Source: Terriglobia bacterium (GTDB taxonomy: Bacteria > Acidobacteriota > Terriglobia > Terriglobales > Acidobacteriaceae). From it: 64,000 bases of DNA. The stretch covers positions 19,500 through 83,499 of the forward strand of contig JAIQFC010000026.1 of the NCBI GenBank assembly GCA_020073465.1. Reading direction: 5' to 3'. Shown here piece after piece: positions 32,928-42,395 of the stretch. How positions within the stretch are numbered: the stretch's first letter is position 1; every line of letters begins with the position of its first letter. The notes beneath the pieces were generated by a model that saw only the letters and a program-made list of their open reading frames with translations, was not told the origin of the DNA and searched no databases. The position numbers and the translations under genes are program-made.

Positions 32928-33343
32928 AGCGGATCCTGGTGGATACCGGCCCGCTGGTTGCGATTTTTTCGCCCCAAGATCGGCAGCACGAGACCTGTGT
33001 CCATACGCTTCGTGAACTGCCCGGACCGCTCCTTACCTGCTGGCCGGTTATTACCGAGGCCGCGTGGCTCCTGCGGCCTGCACCGCGCGCGGTGCAGCAA
33101 CTGCTCGGAATCATTGATGGCGGTTTTCTCGAATTACTGCCGTTGGCCGGAGCGGAGGCTCCGTCGATTGCCAAGATCATGCAAAAGTATGAGGACATTC
33201 GTCCTCAGCTTGCCGATGCTGCTTTGGTTTATGTTGCCGATCGAGAGAAAATCGAGACCATCTTTACACTCGACCGGCGCGACTTCGCGATTTACCGCAG
33301 CGGCCGCGGGCATACTCTTCGGATCATTCCTGAGGTTGAATGA
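32924..33343 (+). CDS. PIN-domain toxin (VapC-type)
   Basis: 139 residues. PIN acidic residues are visible in ILVDTGPLVAIF (Asp at about 7), the TEAAWLLR segment (Glu at about 43), LADAALVYVA (Asp near 98) and TLDRRDF (Asp near 116). VapC toxins are Mg-dependent ribonucleases that cut tRNA or rRNA and stop growth when freed from the antitoxin. Coupled to the RHH antitoxin by ATGA overlap. The precise RNA target cannot be told. Confidence 0.9.
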   Translation: MKRILVDTGPLVAIFSPQDRQHETCVHTLRELPGPLLTCWPVITEAAWLLRPAPRAVQQLLGIIDGGFLELLPLAGAEAPSIAKIMQKYEDIRPQLADAALVYVADREKIETIFTLDRRDFAIYRSGRGHTLRIIPEVE

Positions 33344-33391
33344 AAGTTGAATGAGCCGGGTCAATTTCCCTGATCGTGAGGAACACGCCCA

Positions 33392-35437
33392 ATGCAAATG
33401 CGACGAACCATTTTTTATGCCGCGGGAGCTCTACTCCTGGTTTCGCTCGGTAACGCTCAACAGACTCAAACGGCGCCCCAAGCGCAGCCCGTGCTGGATG
33501 TCAGCTCCATGGATCCGAGCATGGATCCCTGCACCGACTTCTACACCTATTCCTGCGGCAACTGGATGAAGAAGAATCCCATCCCGCCGGACCAGTCAAG
33601 CTGGAGTGCCTACGGCAAGTTGCAGGATGAGAATACGGCGCAATTGCGCGGCATCCTGGAAACGGCTGCGGTGGCTGATCCGAAGCGCAATGCCGCCAAC
33701 CAGAAGATTGGCGACTACTACGCCGCGTGCATGGACGAGAAAGGCGTGGAGGCTGCAGGCCTTAAGCCGCTCCAGCCGTATCTGGAGGAAATTGGCCGGC
33801 TGAGTTCAAAAGCTGAATTCGCCCGGCTCGTCGCGGCTCGCCCTTATTCGGGGCCGTATCGCAGTACACTGTTCCGCTTCAGCTCCGAGCAGGACGCCAA
33901 AGACTCCACGCAAATGATCGCGAAAACCGATCAGGGCGGCCTGGGAATGCCCGATCGCGACTACTACTTCAAAGACGACGCCAAATCGCAAGACCTGCGC
34001 AAAGCTTATTTAGCGCACGTACAGAAGATGCTTGAGTTACTGGGCGACAAGCCGGAAACAGCAGCCGCAGAAGCGCAGACGGTCATGCGAATCGAGACGG
34101 CGCTGGCTCAGGGTTCGATGACCCGGGTGGAGAGACGCGATCCGCAGAAGCTCTATCACAAGATGACGGTGGAGGAATTTGAGGCGCTGGCGCCATCGTT
34201 TCAGTGGAACCTGTATTTCGCGAAGGTGGGGCTGCCCTCTCTTTCCAGTCTGAATGTGGCCTCGCCTGATTTCTTCAAGGCACTGAACGTGGAGATCGAC
34301 AAGGAAGATCTAGCGAGCTGGAAGACTTATCTCCGTTGGCACCTGGTGGAAGCGAACGCACGCTATCTTCCCGCTGCCTTTGTGAACGCCGACTTCGATT
34401 TCCACGGCAAGACTCTCTCCGGAGCCGAACAGATTGAGCCCCGCTGGAAGCGCTGTACGGAAGACGTGGATGACGATCTGGGTGAGGCTCTGGGGCAGGC
34501 CTATGTCGAGAAGTACTTCAGCGCAGAGGCCAAGCAGCAGGTCGTCACGATGGTGAAAGAAATTGAAACGGCGATGCAGCAGGATATCGACGGACTGCCG
34601 TGGATGAGTGCCGGCACGAAGCCGAAGGCGATCGAAAAGCTGCACGCAATGGCCAATAAGATTGGCTATCCCGACAAGTGGCGCGACTACAGCAAGCTCG
34701 AAATTGTTCGTGGCGAAGAGATGGGCAACGTGCTTCGAGCCCGCGCATTCGAATTCAACCGGCAGCTGGCGAAGATCGGCAAGCCCGTCGATCACGGCGA
34801 GTGGGAAATGACGCCGCCAACAGTGAATGCCTACTACGACCCGCAGATGAACGACATTAACTTCCCTGCTGGCGTACTGCAGCCGCCGTTGTTTGATTCG
34901 AAATCGGATGCTGCGCCGAATTACGGCAACACCGGCGGCACCATCGGCCACGAACTCACGCATGGCTTCGACGATGAAGGCCGCCAGTTCGATGCGCATG
35001 GCAACCTGCTCGACTGGTGGACTCCAGACGACGAGAAAGAATTCGTCAAGCGGGCTTCCTGCATCTCAGACCAGTATTCCGGCTACACGATCATCGATGA
35101 CATCAAGATCAACGGCAAGCTGACGCTGGGTGAAGACGTCGCTGACGTGGGCGGGTTGATTCTGGCCTACATGGCGTGGAAGGAAGACACCCGGGGGCAG
35201 AACCTGCAGCCCATCGACGGCCTTACTCCCGCGCAACGTTTCTTTGTGGGCTACGGGCAGAGCTGGTGCTCGAATGAACGCGACGAGAACAAGCGGCTGC
35301 GAGCGACGGTCGATCCACACTCTCCGGAGAAATATCGGGCGAACGGCGTAGTTTCGAACATGCCGGAGTTTCAGGAGGCATTCCACTGCAAGGCTGGGTC
35401 GGCGATGGTGAACCAGAACCGGTGCAGGGTTTGGTAG
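33392..35437 (+). CDS. M13-family zinc metallopeptidase (neprilysin-like)
   Basis: 681 residues with a signal peptide (about 1-22). The zinc motif HELTHGFDDEG lies near 520 and the third ligand in GEDVADVGGL near 580; NAYYDPQMNDINFPAGVLQPP (about 475-495) and the C-terminal CKAGSAMV...CRVW ending are family hallmarks. N-terminal MDPCTDFYTYSCGNWMKKNPIP with cysteines is typical of M13. The enzyme is probably periplasmic or secreted and cleaves oligopeptides. ATG 33392 is followed by a second in-frame ATG at 33398; either works. Confidence 0.95.
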   Translation: MQMRRTIFYAAGALLLVSLGNAQQTQTAPQAQPVLDVSSMDPSMDPCTDFYTYSCGNWMKKNPIPPDQSSWSAYGKLQDENTAQLRGILETAAVADPKRNAANQKIGDYYAACMDEKGVEAAGLKPLQPYLEEIGRLSSKAEFARLVAARPYSGPYRSTLFRFSSEQDAKDSTQMIAKTDQGGLGMPDRDYYFKDDAKSQDLRKAYLAHVQKMLELLGDKPETAAAEAQTVMRIETALAQGSMTRVERRDPQKLYHKMTVEEFEALAPSFQWNLYFAKVGLPSLSSLNVASPDFFKALNVEIDKEDLASWKTYLRWHLVEANARYLPAAFVNADFDFHGKTLSGAEQIEPRWKRCTEDVDDDLGEALGQAYVEKYFSAEAKQQVVTMVKEIETAMQQDIDGLPWMSAGTKPKAIEKLHAMANKIGYPDKWRDYSKLEIVRGEEMGNVLRARAFEFNRQLAKIGKPVDHGEWEMTPPTVNAYYDPQMNDINFPAGVLQPPLFDSKSDAAPNYGNTGGTIGHELTHGFDDEGRQFDAHGNLLDWWTPDDEKEFVKRASCISDQYSGYTIIDDIKINGKLTLGEDVADVGGLILAYMAWKEDTRGQNLQPIDGLTPAQRFFVGYGQSWCSNERDENKRLRATVDPHSPEKYRANGVVSNMPEFQEAFHCKAGSAMVNQNRCRVW

Positions 35438-35474
35438 GAAACTGGTCGTTGGTCGTACTAGCCCTGTAGGAGAT

Positions 35475-36614
35475 CTATTCGAGGTCCGCTTTGTCGGGGT
35501 TGTAGTAGAAGCGGAAGCGGAGAGACAGGTACTGTCCGCCGAAGTCGGTGGGTAACGGAGGGAATGGATTTGACGCGGTAATGCCGCCCCAGGCCGCACG
35601 GTCGAGAGCAACGTCGCCGGAGCTCGCAACCAACTTCATTCCCGCCACTTGCCCGTCCTTGGTGATGGCGAACTCAATCGCGAGCTTCCCCTTCTTCATT
35701 TCTGCGGATTCGGGAATCAGGTTGTACCAATTCTCTTTTACGTTCTGAAGAATGCGCTGGAGGTAAGGGCCAAAATCCACGCCCTGGGTGTCGCTCAGGA
35801 TGTCCAAAGCGCCCAGTTGACGCCCGTGTGCGCCGGTTCCCAGTCCGAAGTCACCTTCCTGTCCGCCCCCTCCACCACGGCGGGCAGCAGCTGCGCGAGC
35901 AGCCTGCTGAATCGCGGAACCCGCTGACAGGCCGCCGATGTTGAAGGGATTACTGTTTGGCTTGGCCGGCACTTGCAGCCTGGCAGTCTGGTTGTTGCTG
36001 GGCAACTGCGGGAATCCTTGCTGGCCCGGTTGACCCTGCTGCGGCTGATTCTGAGCCACAGCCGGCGGCGATTGCGGGGCCGGTTGCTGCATCGGAGGAC
36101 CACTCGCTCCCGGAGCGCCCGGAGGGGGCGTGGCGAGAATTTTCCGCAATTCCTGGAGATCGAGTTCCGGATGTCGCGAAGTCGCGATGCGATCCTTGTC
36201 GGAAATGATGTTCGTTTTCGGTTTTTGGTGCGGCCTCTGGGCGTCCGGCGGAAGCGCCAGGAAGGTCACATCTTTTCCCGAATCCTTCGGCTGCACCACG
36301 ACTAACGGATGCCAGGGCAGATATCTTTCGAATTTTGTGAAGTTCGCGACCAGGATGATCAGCACCAGGTGGGTGATGATCGAAATCCACGCTGCTTCCC
36401 GGCGCCGCGAGCGCGAAAGGTCGTCCTGGAGCTGGATGATGAGGTGCGGTACATGCGCATCCTGATCGCGATACGCGGTCTCCCAGTCTTGCGCGTCGTA
36501 GAGACCCAGCTGTTCCGGTTGCGGCTTCTCTGGCGGGGGAGGCGCGACCGGATCCTGGAATGGAATTTGTGTGATCGGCATGCGCTGGGCTAGTTCACTT
36601 GGCTCATTAGACAC
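35475..36614 (-). CDS. Energy transducer TonB-family protein
   Basis: 379 residues. A cytosolic N-terminus with a proline run (PVAPPPPEKPQPEQ, about 22-36), one membrane helix (about 76-92, ISIITHLVLIILVANF), a long periplasmic spacer rich in proline, glutamine and glycine (about 130-270), and a TonB C-terminal domain (about 285-375: YLQRILQNVKENWYNLIPE, GKLAIEFAITKDGQVAGMKLVASSGDVALDRAAWGGI). It would pass proton-motive energy from ExbBD to receptors such as that at the left edge. It is longer than classical TonB, and exbB/exbD are not nearby. Confidence 0.88.
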   Translation of the reverse strand: MSNEPSELAQRMPITQIPFQDPVAPPPPEKPQPEQLGLYDAQDWETAYRDQDAHVPHLIIQLQDDLSRSRRREAAWISIITHLVLIILVANFTKFERYLPWHPLVVVQPKDSGKDVTFLALPPDAQRPHQKPKTNIISDKDRIATSRHPELDLQELRKILATPPPGAPGASGPPMQQPAPQSPPAVAQNQPQQGQPGQQGFPQLPSNNQTARLQVPAKPNSNPFNIGGLSAGSAIQQAARAAAARRGGGGGQEGDFGLGTGAHGRQLGALDILSDTQGVDFGPYLQRILQNVKENWYNLIPESAEMKKGKLAIEFAITKDGQVAGMKLVASSGDVALDRAAWGGITASNPFPPLPTDFGGQYLSLRFRFYYNPDKADLE

Positions 36615-36787
36615 GAAATGCAGTCGCTACGTTGCATCCGGCCTCTTTTGAGATGCAAGCTGGCGCGCTGCGACTGAATTGTCTCTATTTTCGCATCTTT
36701 CGCGGGATTCTGCTCAGCGAAACTGATTGCGACTTCGCAGTGTAAATATGTGTAAAGCCCTGTGAATGTGCAGAGTTCGGGCACGGC

Positions 36788-37855
36788 CTAGCGGTTCGCT
36801 TTGGCCAGGCTGGGGAGACCAACCTTTTTGCCGTGTTCGCGAATCACGGCAACAATTTCGAGCGCCAGCGCGAGCGCGCGGCGGCCGTCTTCGAGAGGCA
36901 CCACCGGAGTAGAGCGGTGTCGCACGGAGTGCAGAAATGATTTCAGCTCCGCGTGCAGGGGCTCTTCCGCGGCCACGGGGACCTTGGTAACACCGATCTG
37001 GGGATTCACGGAAGGAGCGCCAGCGGTATTGCCGTTTTGACCGACGGTGAAGACGAGCACTTCCTGCCGTCCATAGTCGAGGGAAATGTACTGGCGGGGC
37101 TGGAAGAAACGAAGCTTGCGCACACGTTCCGTGGACACGCGGCTGGCGGTGAAGTTCGCGATGCAGCCGGATTCCAGTTCCAGGCGGACGTTGGCAATGT
37201 CGACCCTCCCGGAAAGAATCGGCAGCCCAACCGCGCGGACTTCCTTGATCGCTGAATTGGCGAATGACAGGACAATGTCGAGGTCGTGGATCATCAGATC
37301 CAGCACCACGTCAACATCCAGGGAGCGCGGGGTGAAGACGCTGAGGCGGTGAACCTCGAAAAACATCGGCTGCGTCAACAAGGGGACGGTGGCGCGAACG
37401 GCGGGGTTGAAGCGCTCGAGATGCCCGACCTGGGCCACGCGCTTGTGTGCGGCTGCCAATTTCACCAGTTCATCAGCTTCGTCGAGCGTAGCCGTCACCG
37501 GCTTCTCGATCAGAACGTCGACGCCGGCTTCCATCAGGTCGCGGGCCACTTCTAGGTGATGAACCGTGGGCGATGCGATCGTCGCGGCACGGACCTCGCT
37601 GTGCGTAGTCAGCATCTGCCGGACTGAGCCAAAACCGCGGCAGCCGAATTCACCTGCTACCGCATCTGCACGATTCAAGTCCGGGTCGACGACTCCGACC
37701 AGGCGGACGGCCTCGCCTTGCTGCTCGAGTTCCTTGTAGACGCGGGCGTGATTGCGTCCGAAAACGCCTACACCCACGACCGCGACAGGAATCTGTTCTT
37801 GCAATGGCAGAGGGAATTCTCGATGGCCGGATGCCGGAAAGGATTGTAAACGCAA
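36788..37855 (-). CDS. Gfo/Idh/MocA oxidoreductase, possibly lipid A amino-sugar pathway
   Basis: 355 residues. Rossmann N-terminus IPVAVVGVGVFGRNHARVYKEL (about 22-43), the EKPVTATLDEADEL motif (about 119, catalytic Lys of EKP) and a C-terminal dimer domain with DLMIHDLDIVLSF (about 187). In many bacteria such an oxidoreductase sits with lpxA/lpxI/fabZ, and GnnA of this family oxidises UDP-GlcNAc at C3 for 2,3-diamino lipid A. No GnnB-type aminotransferase is in view, so GnnA is only a suggestion. ATGs further in would cut the Rossmann fold, but a start near residue 20 is possible. Confidence 0.85.
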   Translation of the reverse strand: MRLQSFPASGHREFPLPLQEQIPVAVVGVGVFGRNHARVYKELEQQGEAVRLVGVVDPDLNRADAVAGEFGCRGFGSVRQMLTTHSEVRAATIASPTVHHLEVARDLMEAGVDVLIEKPVTATLDEADELVKLAAAHKRVAQVGHLERFNPAVRATVPLLTQPMFFEVHRLSVFTPRSLDVDVVLDLMIHDLDIVLSFANSAIKEVRAVGLPILSGRVDIANVRLELESGCIANFTASRVSTERVRKLRFFQPRQYISLDYGRQEVLVFTVGQNGNTAGAPSVNPQIGVTKVPVAAEEPLHAELKSFLHSVRHRSTPVVPLEDGRRALALALEIVAVIREHGKKVGLPSLAKANR

Positions 37856-37971
37856 ACGGGGGAAAGAGCATCCCGTTAACGATGAGGCTTCCTGAGATCA
37901 ACAAGCCGAAAAACACTTCAGGCTCAGGCTAAACTTCTGAAAAGCCGTTGAGGAGGGGCTGCCGCTCACCT

Positions 37972-38301
37972 ATGAGAACGATTGCGCTGCTGACCATTTC
38001 AAACATCTTTATGACATTTGCCTGGTACGGTCATCTGAAGTATCGCGATGTGCCGCTCGTCCGAGTCATCGTGATCAGCTGGATGATCGCTTTCCTCGAG
38101 TATTGTTTTCAGGTTCCGGCGAACCGGATCGGTTCCTACGAGTTCAGCGCGGCACAGCTTAAGACCATTCAGGAAGTGATCACGCTGGTCGTGTTCTCGG
38201 TGTTCTCCGTGTTTTACCTGAAGCAGCCGGTGCGATGGAATCACGTTTTAGGCTTTGCCATGATCGTCGGCGCGGTCGGAGTGATCTTCAAGCAGTGGTG
38301 A
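37972..38301 (+). CDS. DMT-superfamily small membrane protein (DUF486)
   Basis: 109 residues with four hydrophobic segments: 3-18, 28-45, 66-84 and 92-106. It matches DUF486: ISNIFMTFAWYGHLKY, RVIVISWMIAFLEYCFQVPANRIG, FSAAQLKTIQEVITL and a closing WNHVLGFAMIVGAVGVIF. Members resemble small multidrug-resistance transporters but have no proven substrate. It is the only plus-strand gene within the otherwise minus-strand lipid A neighbourhood. Confidence 0.85.
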   Translation: MRTIALLTISNIFMTFAWYGHLKYRDVPLVRVIVISWMIAFLEYCFQVPANRIGSYEFSAAQLKTIQEVITLVVFSVFSVFYLKQPVRWNHVLGFAMIVGAVGVIFKQW

Positions 38302-38313
38302 AGCGGAAACGAG

Positions 38314-38787
38314 TCAGCGCCGGGCGGCGGATTGCGCTTTCTTGAGAATGGCAATCTGTCCGGCATGATAGAGCTCATGCTGCACGGCTCCGTGCAACAT
38401 GAAATAGAAGTCATATCTCTTGCCGGGCACGCGATCCCTCAAGCGCGAGTCGGGCAACGATGCCACGGTCTTCACCAGAGTCTCATGGGTGCGTGTGAGC
38501 GCGGCTATAGTCTTGCGCCACGCCATTTCGGTTGGCTTCCCGACGCGGGGAAAATTCTGCGCCCCCGAAAGCTGAAGCTTCTGTCCCGCCAGGCGGCGCA
38601 CGATTGCCCCATCCCACGCGGCAACGTGCATGGCCAGTTCCCAGATGCTGTGAACGTTTCGCAGCGGCTTCGCGGCAGCCGTCGCGGCATTGACCTCCTC
38701 GAGCAGTTCGAGCAGCGCCGGACCATGCCAGGCGCTGCCGTCAAAAGCGCGGCGGAGCTGGTCGGCGATGCGGGCAGCTTCGGACAT
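38314..38787 (-). CDS. DinB-family protein
   Basis: 157 residues from ATG 38787, with GGAGG six bases upstream. A four-helix DinB bundle: helix 1 ARIADQLRRAFDG, metal histidines in NVHSIWELAMHVAAWDGAI (about 44-62) and HGAVQHELYHAGQIAILKKA (about 131-150). DinB proteins are metal-binding, stress-linked and often act as thiol-dependent S-transferases; the exact reaction here is unknown. It lies 34 bases beyond lpxI and may be co-transcribed. Confidence 0.88.
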   Translation of the reverse strand: MSEAARIADQLRRAFDGSAWHGPALLELLEEVNAATAAAKPLRNVHSIWELAMHVAAWDGAIVRRLAGQKLQLSGAQNFPRVGKPTEMAWRKTIAALTRTHETLVKTVASLPDSRLRDRVPGKRYDFYFMLHGAVQHELYHAGQIAILKKAQSAARR

Positions 38788-38835
38788 GTTGATCCTCCAC
38801 AACCGACTCTTAACGAGCCATATCAGGTTCCGGGC

Positions 38836-39678
38836 TCATGCCGCAGTATCGGAGACTACGGCGATTCCGGCAACATCGGCCGCGTCAGGAATCTTTGCGC
38901 CATCAAGCAGCAAACACTTGCCAGCATCCAGCGCCAGACACGTTGCACCGGCAGCGAGCATGATGTCGATCGTCTGCACTCCAATCACGGGGACATCGAA
39001 ACGCATGTCCTGATTCGGTTTGGCAGTCTTAACCACGGTTAACGCGCGGCTGAGCGTCGAAGCGTCGCCATGCAGCGAGCGCATGATCTGGCCCGCACGT
39101 TCGATGGTAGCGTCGGTGCCCTCCATTGCCTCCACTGCAACACAAGCAGACTCAGCAATCACGACGGTCTGGCCAATGTCGTGGTGCGCGAGCTGGAGCG
39201 CCACTTTCCTGCCATAGTCAATATTCTTGCGTTCCTCGTCAGTTGGGCCTCGCTTGGTCAGGACGCCGGGCTTGACCAGCAGCGGCTCCAGAAGCCAGGT
39301 GGAATTCTCAAGCGTGATGCCTTCGTCCGCCAGAACCTTGGCCACCGCACCGAGCAGCGAGTCTGTGTTGCGGGTCGCAAGGGAGAGCAGGAGCTTGGCA
39401 AGCTTCAGATCCGGCTGAATAGCAGAGAAGATCTGCTTGTGTTTTACCTGCCCCGCCATGATGGCGCGCCGTATGCCTTCGCGCTTGAAGGTTTCAATCA
39501 GCTTGGAAAGTTCGCCGAGCGAGAGCCAGTACACCGCTGCTGCGCCGCGGGACTCGATCTCCGGAGCAGTCTCTTCTTTGATCGCGGCCACGATTACTTC
39601 GTAACCCTGCGCGCGCGCGGCATCGAGCACGAGGAAGGGGAATTTGCCGTTGCCGGCGATGAGGCCGATGCGTTGCAT
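38836..39678 (-). CDS. lpxI: UDP-2,3-diacylglucosamine pyrophosphatase, LpxI type
   Basis: 280 residues. It hydrolyses UDP-2,3-diacylglucosamine to lipid X in lipid A synthesis, replacing LpxH. Features are GLIAGNGKFPFLVLDAARAQGYEV at the N-terminus, IMAGQVKHKQIF (about 90) and the C-terminal LpxI domain with GPTDEERKNIDYGRKVALQLA, AVEAMEGTDATIERAG and FDVPVIGVQTIDIML. The Asp-rich GTDATI is the metal-linked motif. Its start codon lies two bases from the GGTCAGT heptamer palindrome that separates it from lpxA. Confidence 0.95.
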   Translation of the reverse strand: MQRIGLIAGNGKFPFLVLDAARAQGYEVIVAAIKEETAPEIESRGAAAVYWLSLGELSKLIETFKREGIRRAIMAGQVKHKQIFSAIQPDLKLAKLLLSLATRNTDSLLGAVAKVLADEGITLENSTWLLEPLLVKPGVLTKRGPTDEERKNIDYGRKVALQLAHHDIGQTVVIAESACVAVEAMEGTDATIERAGQIMRSLHGDASTLSRALTVVKTAKPNQDMRFDVPVIGVQTIDIMLAAGATCLALDAGKCLLLDGAKIPDAADVAGIAVVSDTAA

Positions 39679-39680
39679 AA

Positions 39681-39760
39681 ATCAGTGGTCGGTGATCAGT
39701 GGCCAGTGGTCAGTGAATTGCGGCCTTGCTGGCCACTGACCACTAGCCACTGACCACTTA
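39681..39760. repeat. GGTCAGT heptamer palindrome, copy 1 (lpxA-lpxI gap)
   Basis: ATCAGTGGTCGGTGATCAGT...GGTCAGTGA forms the left arm and TGGCCACTGACCACTAGCCACTGACCACT the inverted right arm, around a short GAATTGCGGCCTTGC centre. It fills the whole gap between lpxA and lpxI and ends against the lpxA stop codon. Other copies: 63079-63158 and 63588-63675. Confidence 0.9.
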
Positions 39761-40585
39761 CTTAATCACTCCGCGCTCGGAAGATTCAATGAAGCGAATC
39801 AGCATCTGTACGTCTTCCCCGCGGTCGGCTTCGGACTTCAGCTTCTCCAGTGCCTGCGACGTATTCATCTTCGAGGCCAGCAGGACCTTGTAGGCATGCT
39901 GGATCTTACGAATGCGTTCTTTGGAGAAACCGCGACGTTCCAGCCCAACCTTGTTTAGTCCGTAGGCGTGCGTGTCGCGCGCAGCGGATGTCATCGAGAA
40001 GGGCAGAACGTCCTGCGTGATCGTGGTGCCGCCGCCAATGTAGGAGTGAGCTCCAATGCGCACAAACTGATGCACGGGACAGAGCGCCCCTACCACGGCC
40101 CATTCTTCGACCGTAACATGTCCGCCCAGCGTGGCACCGTTGACGAGCATGGCATGATCGCCAACCACCGAGTCATGTCCGATGTGGGTATAGGCCATGA
40201 TCAGGATGTGACTGCCAATTCTTGTCAGCCCGCCACCTTTGACTGTGCCGCGGTTGATGGTGACGCACTCGCGAATTTCGTTGTGATCGCCAATTTCGAG
40301 GCGCGTTGGCTCGCCTCTGTAGGAAACATCTTGCGGCGCCATACCGATGGCACAAAAGGGAAAGAAGCCATTGTCGGCTCCAATCTTTGTGGGACCGTCA
40401 ATGGTCACGTGTGAGACCAGGTTGCACCCCTCCCCAAGCTCGACCTCCTGACCTATCACGCAGTAGGGACCGATCTTGCACGAGGCAGGAATCCTGGCGC
40501 GAGGATCAATGATTGCGGTGGGATGGACGTTCATGGCTGAGTCGCTAGATTCATGCGCCGCCGCCGGCTCTGGAAAGGGGTTCAT
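39758..40585 (-). CDS. lpxA: UDP-N-acetylglucosamine (or 3-amino analogue) acyltransferase
   Basis: 275 residues from ATG 40585, which overlaps the fabZ stop (ATGA), or about 258 from ATG 40534 ([13 protein letters not shown]), the more family-like N-terminus. Left-handed beta-helix hexapeptides run from about 25 to 200. The catalytic histidine lies in [24 protein letters not shown] (about 138-160), and the C-terminal helices contain [16 protein letters not shown]. It is the first lipid A acylation step, using acyl-ACP. It could prefer UDP-GlcNAc3N if the Gfo/Idh gene nearby is gnnA. Confidence 0.96.
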   Translation of the reverse strand: MNPFPEPAAAHESSDSAMNVHPTAIIDPRARIPASCKIGPYCVIGQEVELGEGCNLVSHVTIDGPTKIGADNGFFPFCAIGMAPQDVSYRGEPTRLEIGDHNEIRECVTINRGTVKGGGLTRIGSHILIMAYTHIGHDSVVGDHAMLVNGATLGGHVTVEEWAVVGALCPVHQFVRIGAHSYIGGGTTITQDVLPFSMTSAARDTHAYGLNKVGLERRGFSKERIRKIQHAYKVLLASKMNTSQALEKLKSEADRGEDVQMLIRFIESSERGVIK

Positions 40586-41121
40586 TCCGCAGCGCCGGTT
40601 CTATCGGAATCCTCGCCACGTCCTCGCGAGCTGTCAATCAGCTGGCACGACACAGTCGCTTCCGCAACGCGCTTTTCTGCAACGTAGGCAGAGCCGTGCA
40701 TCTTCGCGGCGATCATGCGCGGCATCATCCGCCAGCCTACGACCTCGACTTCGAGTCGCAATTGGTCCCCAGGACTTACGGGACGCCGGAACCGGGCGCG
40801 TTCGATGCCGGTGAATACGATGACTTTGTCGTTGCGGTCTTCCACTTCAGTGAGCAGCAGCGCGCCTCCAGCCTGGGCGATGGCCTCGACGATCAGCACG
40901 CCGGGCATGATCGGCAGGCCCGGGAAGTGACCGTTGAAGAAGGGTTCATTGATGGTTACGTTCTTGATGGCGACGATGCGCTCCTTGCGCCTGATTTCGA
41001 GAACCCGGTCAATGAGCAGCAAGGGATAGCGGTGCGGCAAAATTTTGAGGATGTCGTGGATATCCAGCCCGGATTTCGCGCCAGACGGCGCCTCGGAGTC
41101 AGGGTGAGTGCTCTCGGTCAT
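40582..41121 (-). CDS. fabZ: 3-hydroxyacyl-[acyl-carrier-protein] dehydratase
   Basis: 179 residues from ATG 41121. Hot-dog fold with the active-site histidine in [18 protein letters not shown] (about 69-86) and the glutamate of [26 protein letters not shown] is the family N-terminus. It dehydrates beta-hydroxyacyl-ACP in fatty acid synthesis. The C-terminus is about 25 residues longer than usual and charged ([17 protein letters not shown]). lpxA overlaps its stop, so the two are coupled, as in the common lpxD-fabZ-lpxA arrangement; lpxD is not seen. Confidence 0.96.
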   Translation of the reverse strand: MTESTHPDSEAPSGAKSGLDIHDILKILPHRYPLLLIDRVLEIRRKERIVAIKNVTINEPFFNGHFPGLPIMPGVLIVEAIAQAGGALLLTEVEDRNDKVIVFTGIERARFRRPVSPGDQLRLEVEVVGWRMMPRMIAAKMHGSAYVAEKRVAEATVSCQLIDSSRGRGEDSDRTGAAE

Positions 41122-41212
41122 GGAGTTCGTCTCAAGCGGCCTGAAGATTATACTGTACCGCACTGCACTTAGGCCGCATCCCAGAACCCTGCTGGAAAGA
41201 GAACTGAGTTAA

Positions 41213-42394
41213 ATGACCCGCAAGAAATCACAACACTCCACGAAAGCTGCATCGCTGCCCGACTGGTGCGAGCGCCTGCGCTACTTCGAAGCGAAGCAAC
41301 CCCAGATGGTGGAAACGATCCGCGAGTTGGTCGAGATCGAATCGCCGAGCGACAACAAAGCGGCTGCCGACCGCATGGGAATGTTTCTGGCGGAAAAATT
41401 CAGGACGCTCAGCGGAACGTTGCGCCTGCATCGTGCCGAGCGCTACGGCGATCACCTGCAGTTCAGCCTGCCCGGGCGCGGCACAGCCAAGCCGGTACTG
41501 CTACTTGGACACTTCGATACGGTCTACCCGCTGGGAACGCTGGAAACAATGCTTTGCGGAATCGCGGGGGACCGCCTGCATGGGCCGGGCGTGCTCGACA
41601 TGAAGTCGGGTATTGCGCTGATGTTCTACGCGATTGAAGCGCTGCAGAATTGGCATGGGGGGCTTCCTCGACCCGTCACTATATTTCTGGTTTCGGACGA
41701 AGAAGTCGGGAGCGAATCTTCGCGGAAGACCACGGAGGCTCTTGCCAGAGAGTCGGCCGCTGTTCTGGTGCTGGAACCGGGCGCGGGACTTGCCGTGAAG
41801 ACTGCCCGCAAAGGAGTTGGAGAGTACACGCTGAAGGTGAAGGGCGTCGCAGCGCACGCGGGCCTTGATCCGGGCAAGGGCCACAGCGCCATCCTCGAGT
41901 TGGCGCGGCAGGTAGCGGCAGTATCGAAGCTGAACGATTTACGGAAAGGTCTTTCGGTGAACGTGGGCTTGATCCAAGGCGGCACGCGAACCAATGTGAT
42001 TGCCGCGCAAGCCACCGCTGACATCGATGTGCGCATCAAGAGCGCAAAGCAAGCCGCCACGATGGACCGGCGCCTGCGCGCGCTCAAGGCTTTTGACAAG
42101 CACTGCCAACTCGAGATCACCGGCGGCATCAACCGAATGCCCATGGAGCGAACGGCGGGCGTCGCGGCGCTTTACGGGAAGGCTCAGGCAATCGCGAAGC
42201 AGATCGGGTGGAAGCTTCAGGAGGCGGCCGTCGGTGGCGGTTCGGATGGAAACTTCACTGCGGGCATTGGAATTCCCACGCTCGATGGCATGGGCGGTGT
42301 AGGAGAGGGAGCCCACGCGGTGCACGAACACATTGTGATTTCAGAGTTGCCACGCCGGGCGCTGCTGCTGGCGGGGATGATCGAAAGCGCTTGA
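41213..42394 (+). CDS. M20-family metallopeptidase (carboxypeptidase G2-like)
   Basis: 393 residues without a clear signal peptide. Two-zinc motifs: LLLGHFDTVYPLGT (His and Asp, about 101-114), GPGVLDMKSGIALM (Asp, about 125-138), SDEEVGSESSRK (catalytic Glu-Glu, about 161) and a late His in GEGAHAVHEH. The middle is the dimerisation lid (about 195-305). Glutamate carboxypeptidase or a related amino-acid-releasing hydrolase is the best guess; the substrate is open. Confidence 0.92.
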   Translation: MTRKKSQHSTKAASLPDWCERLRYFEAKQPQMVETIRELVEIESPSDNKAAADRMGMFLAEKFRTLSGTLRLHRAERYGDHLQFSLPGRGTAKPVLLLGHFDTVYPLGTLETMLCGIAGDRLHGPGVLDMKSGIALMFYAIEALQNWHGGLPRPVTIFLVSDEEVGSESSRKTTEALARESAAVLVLEPGAGLAVKTARKGVGEYTLKVKGVAAHAGLDPGKGHSAILELARQVAAVSKLNDLRKGLSVNVGLIQGGTRTNVIAAQATADIDVRIKSAKQAATMDRRLRALKAFDKHCQLEITGGINRMPMERTAGVAALYGKAQAIAKQIGWKLQEAAVGGGSDGNFTAGIGIPTLDGMGGVGEGAHAVHEHIVISELPRRALLLAGMIESA

Positions 42395-42395
42395 A

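Noticed and set aside
39681..39757. CRISPR-like array
   Set aside because: Units are seven bases, contiguous and inverted in the second arm; there are no spacers and no cas genes.
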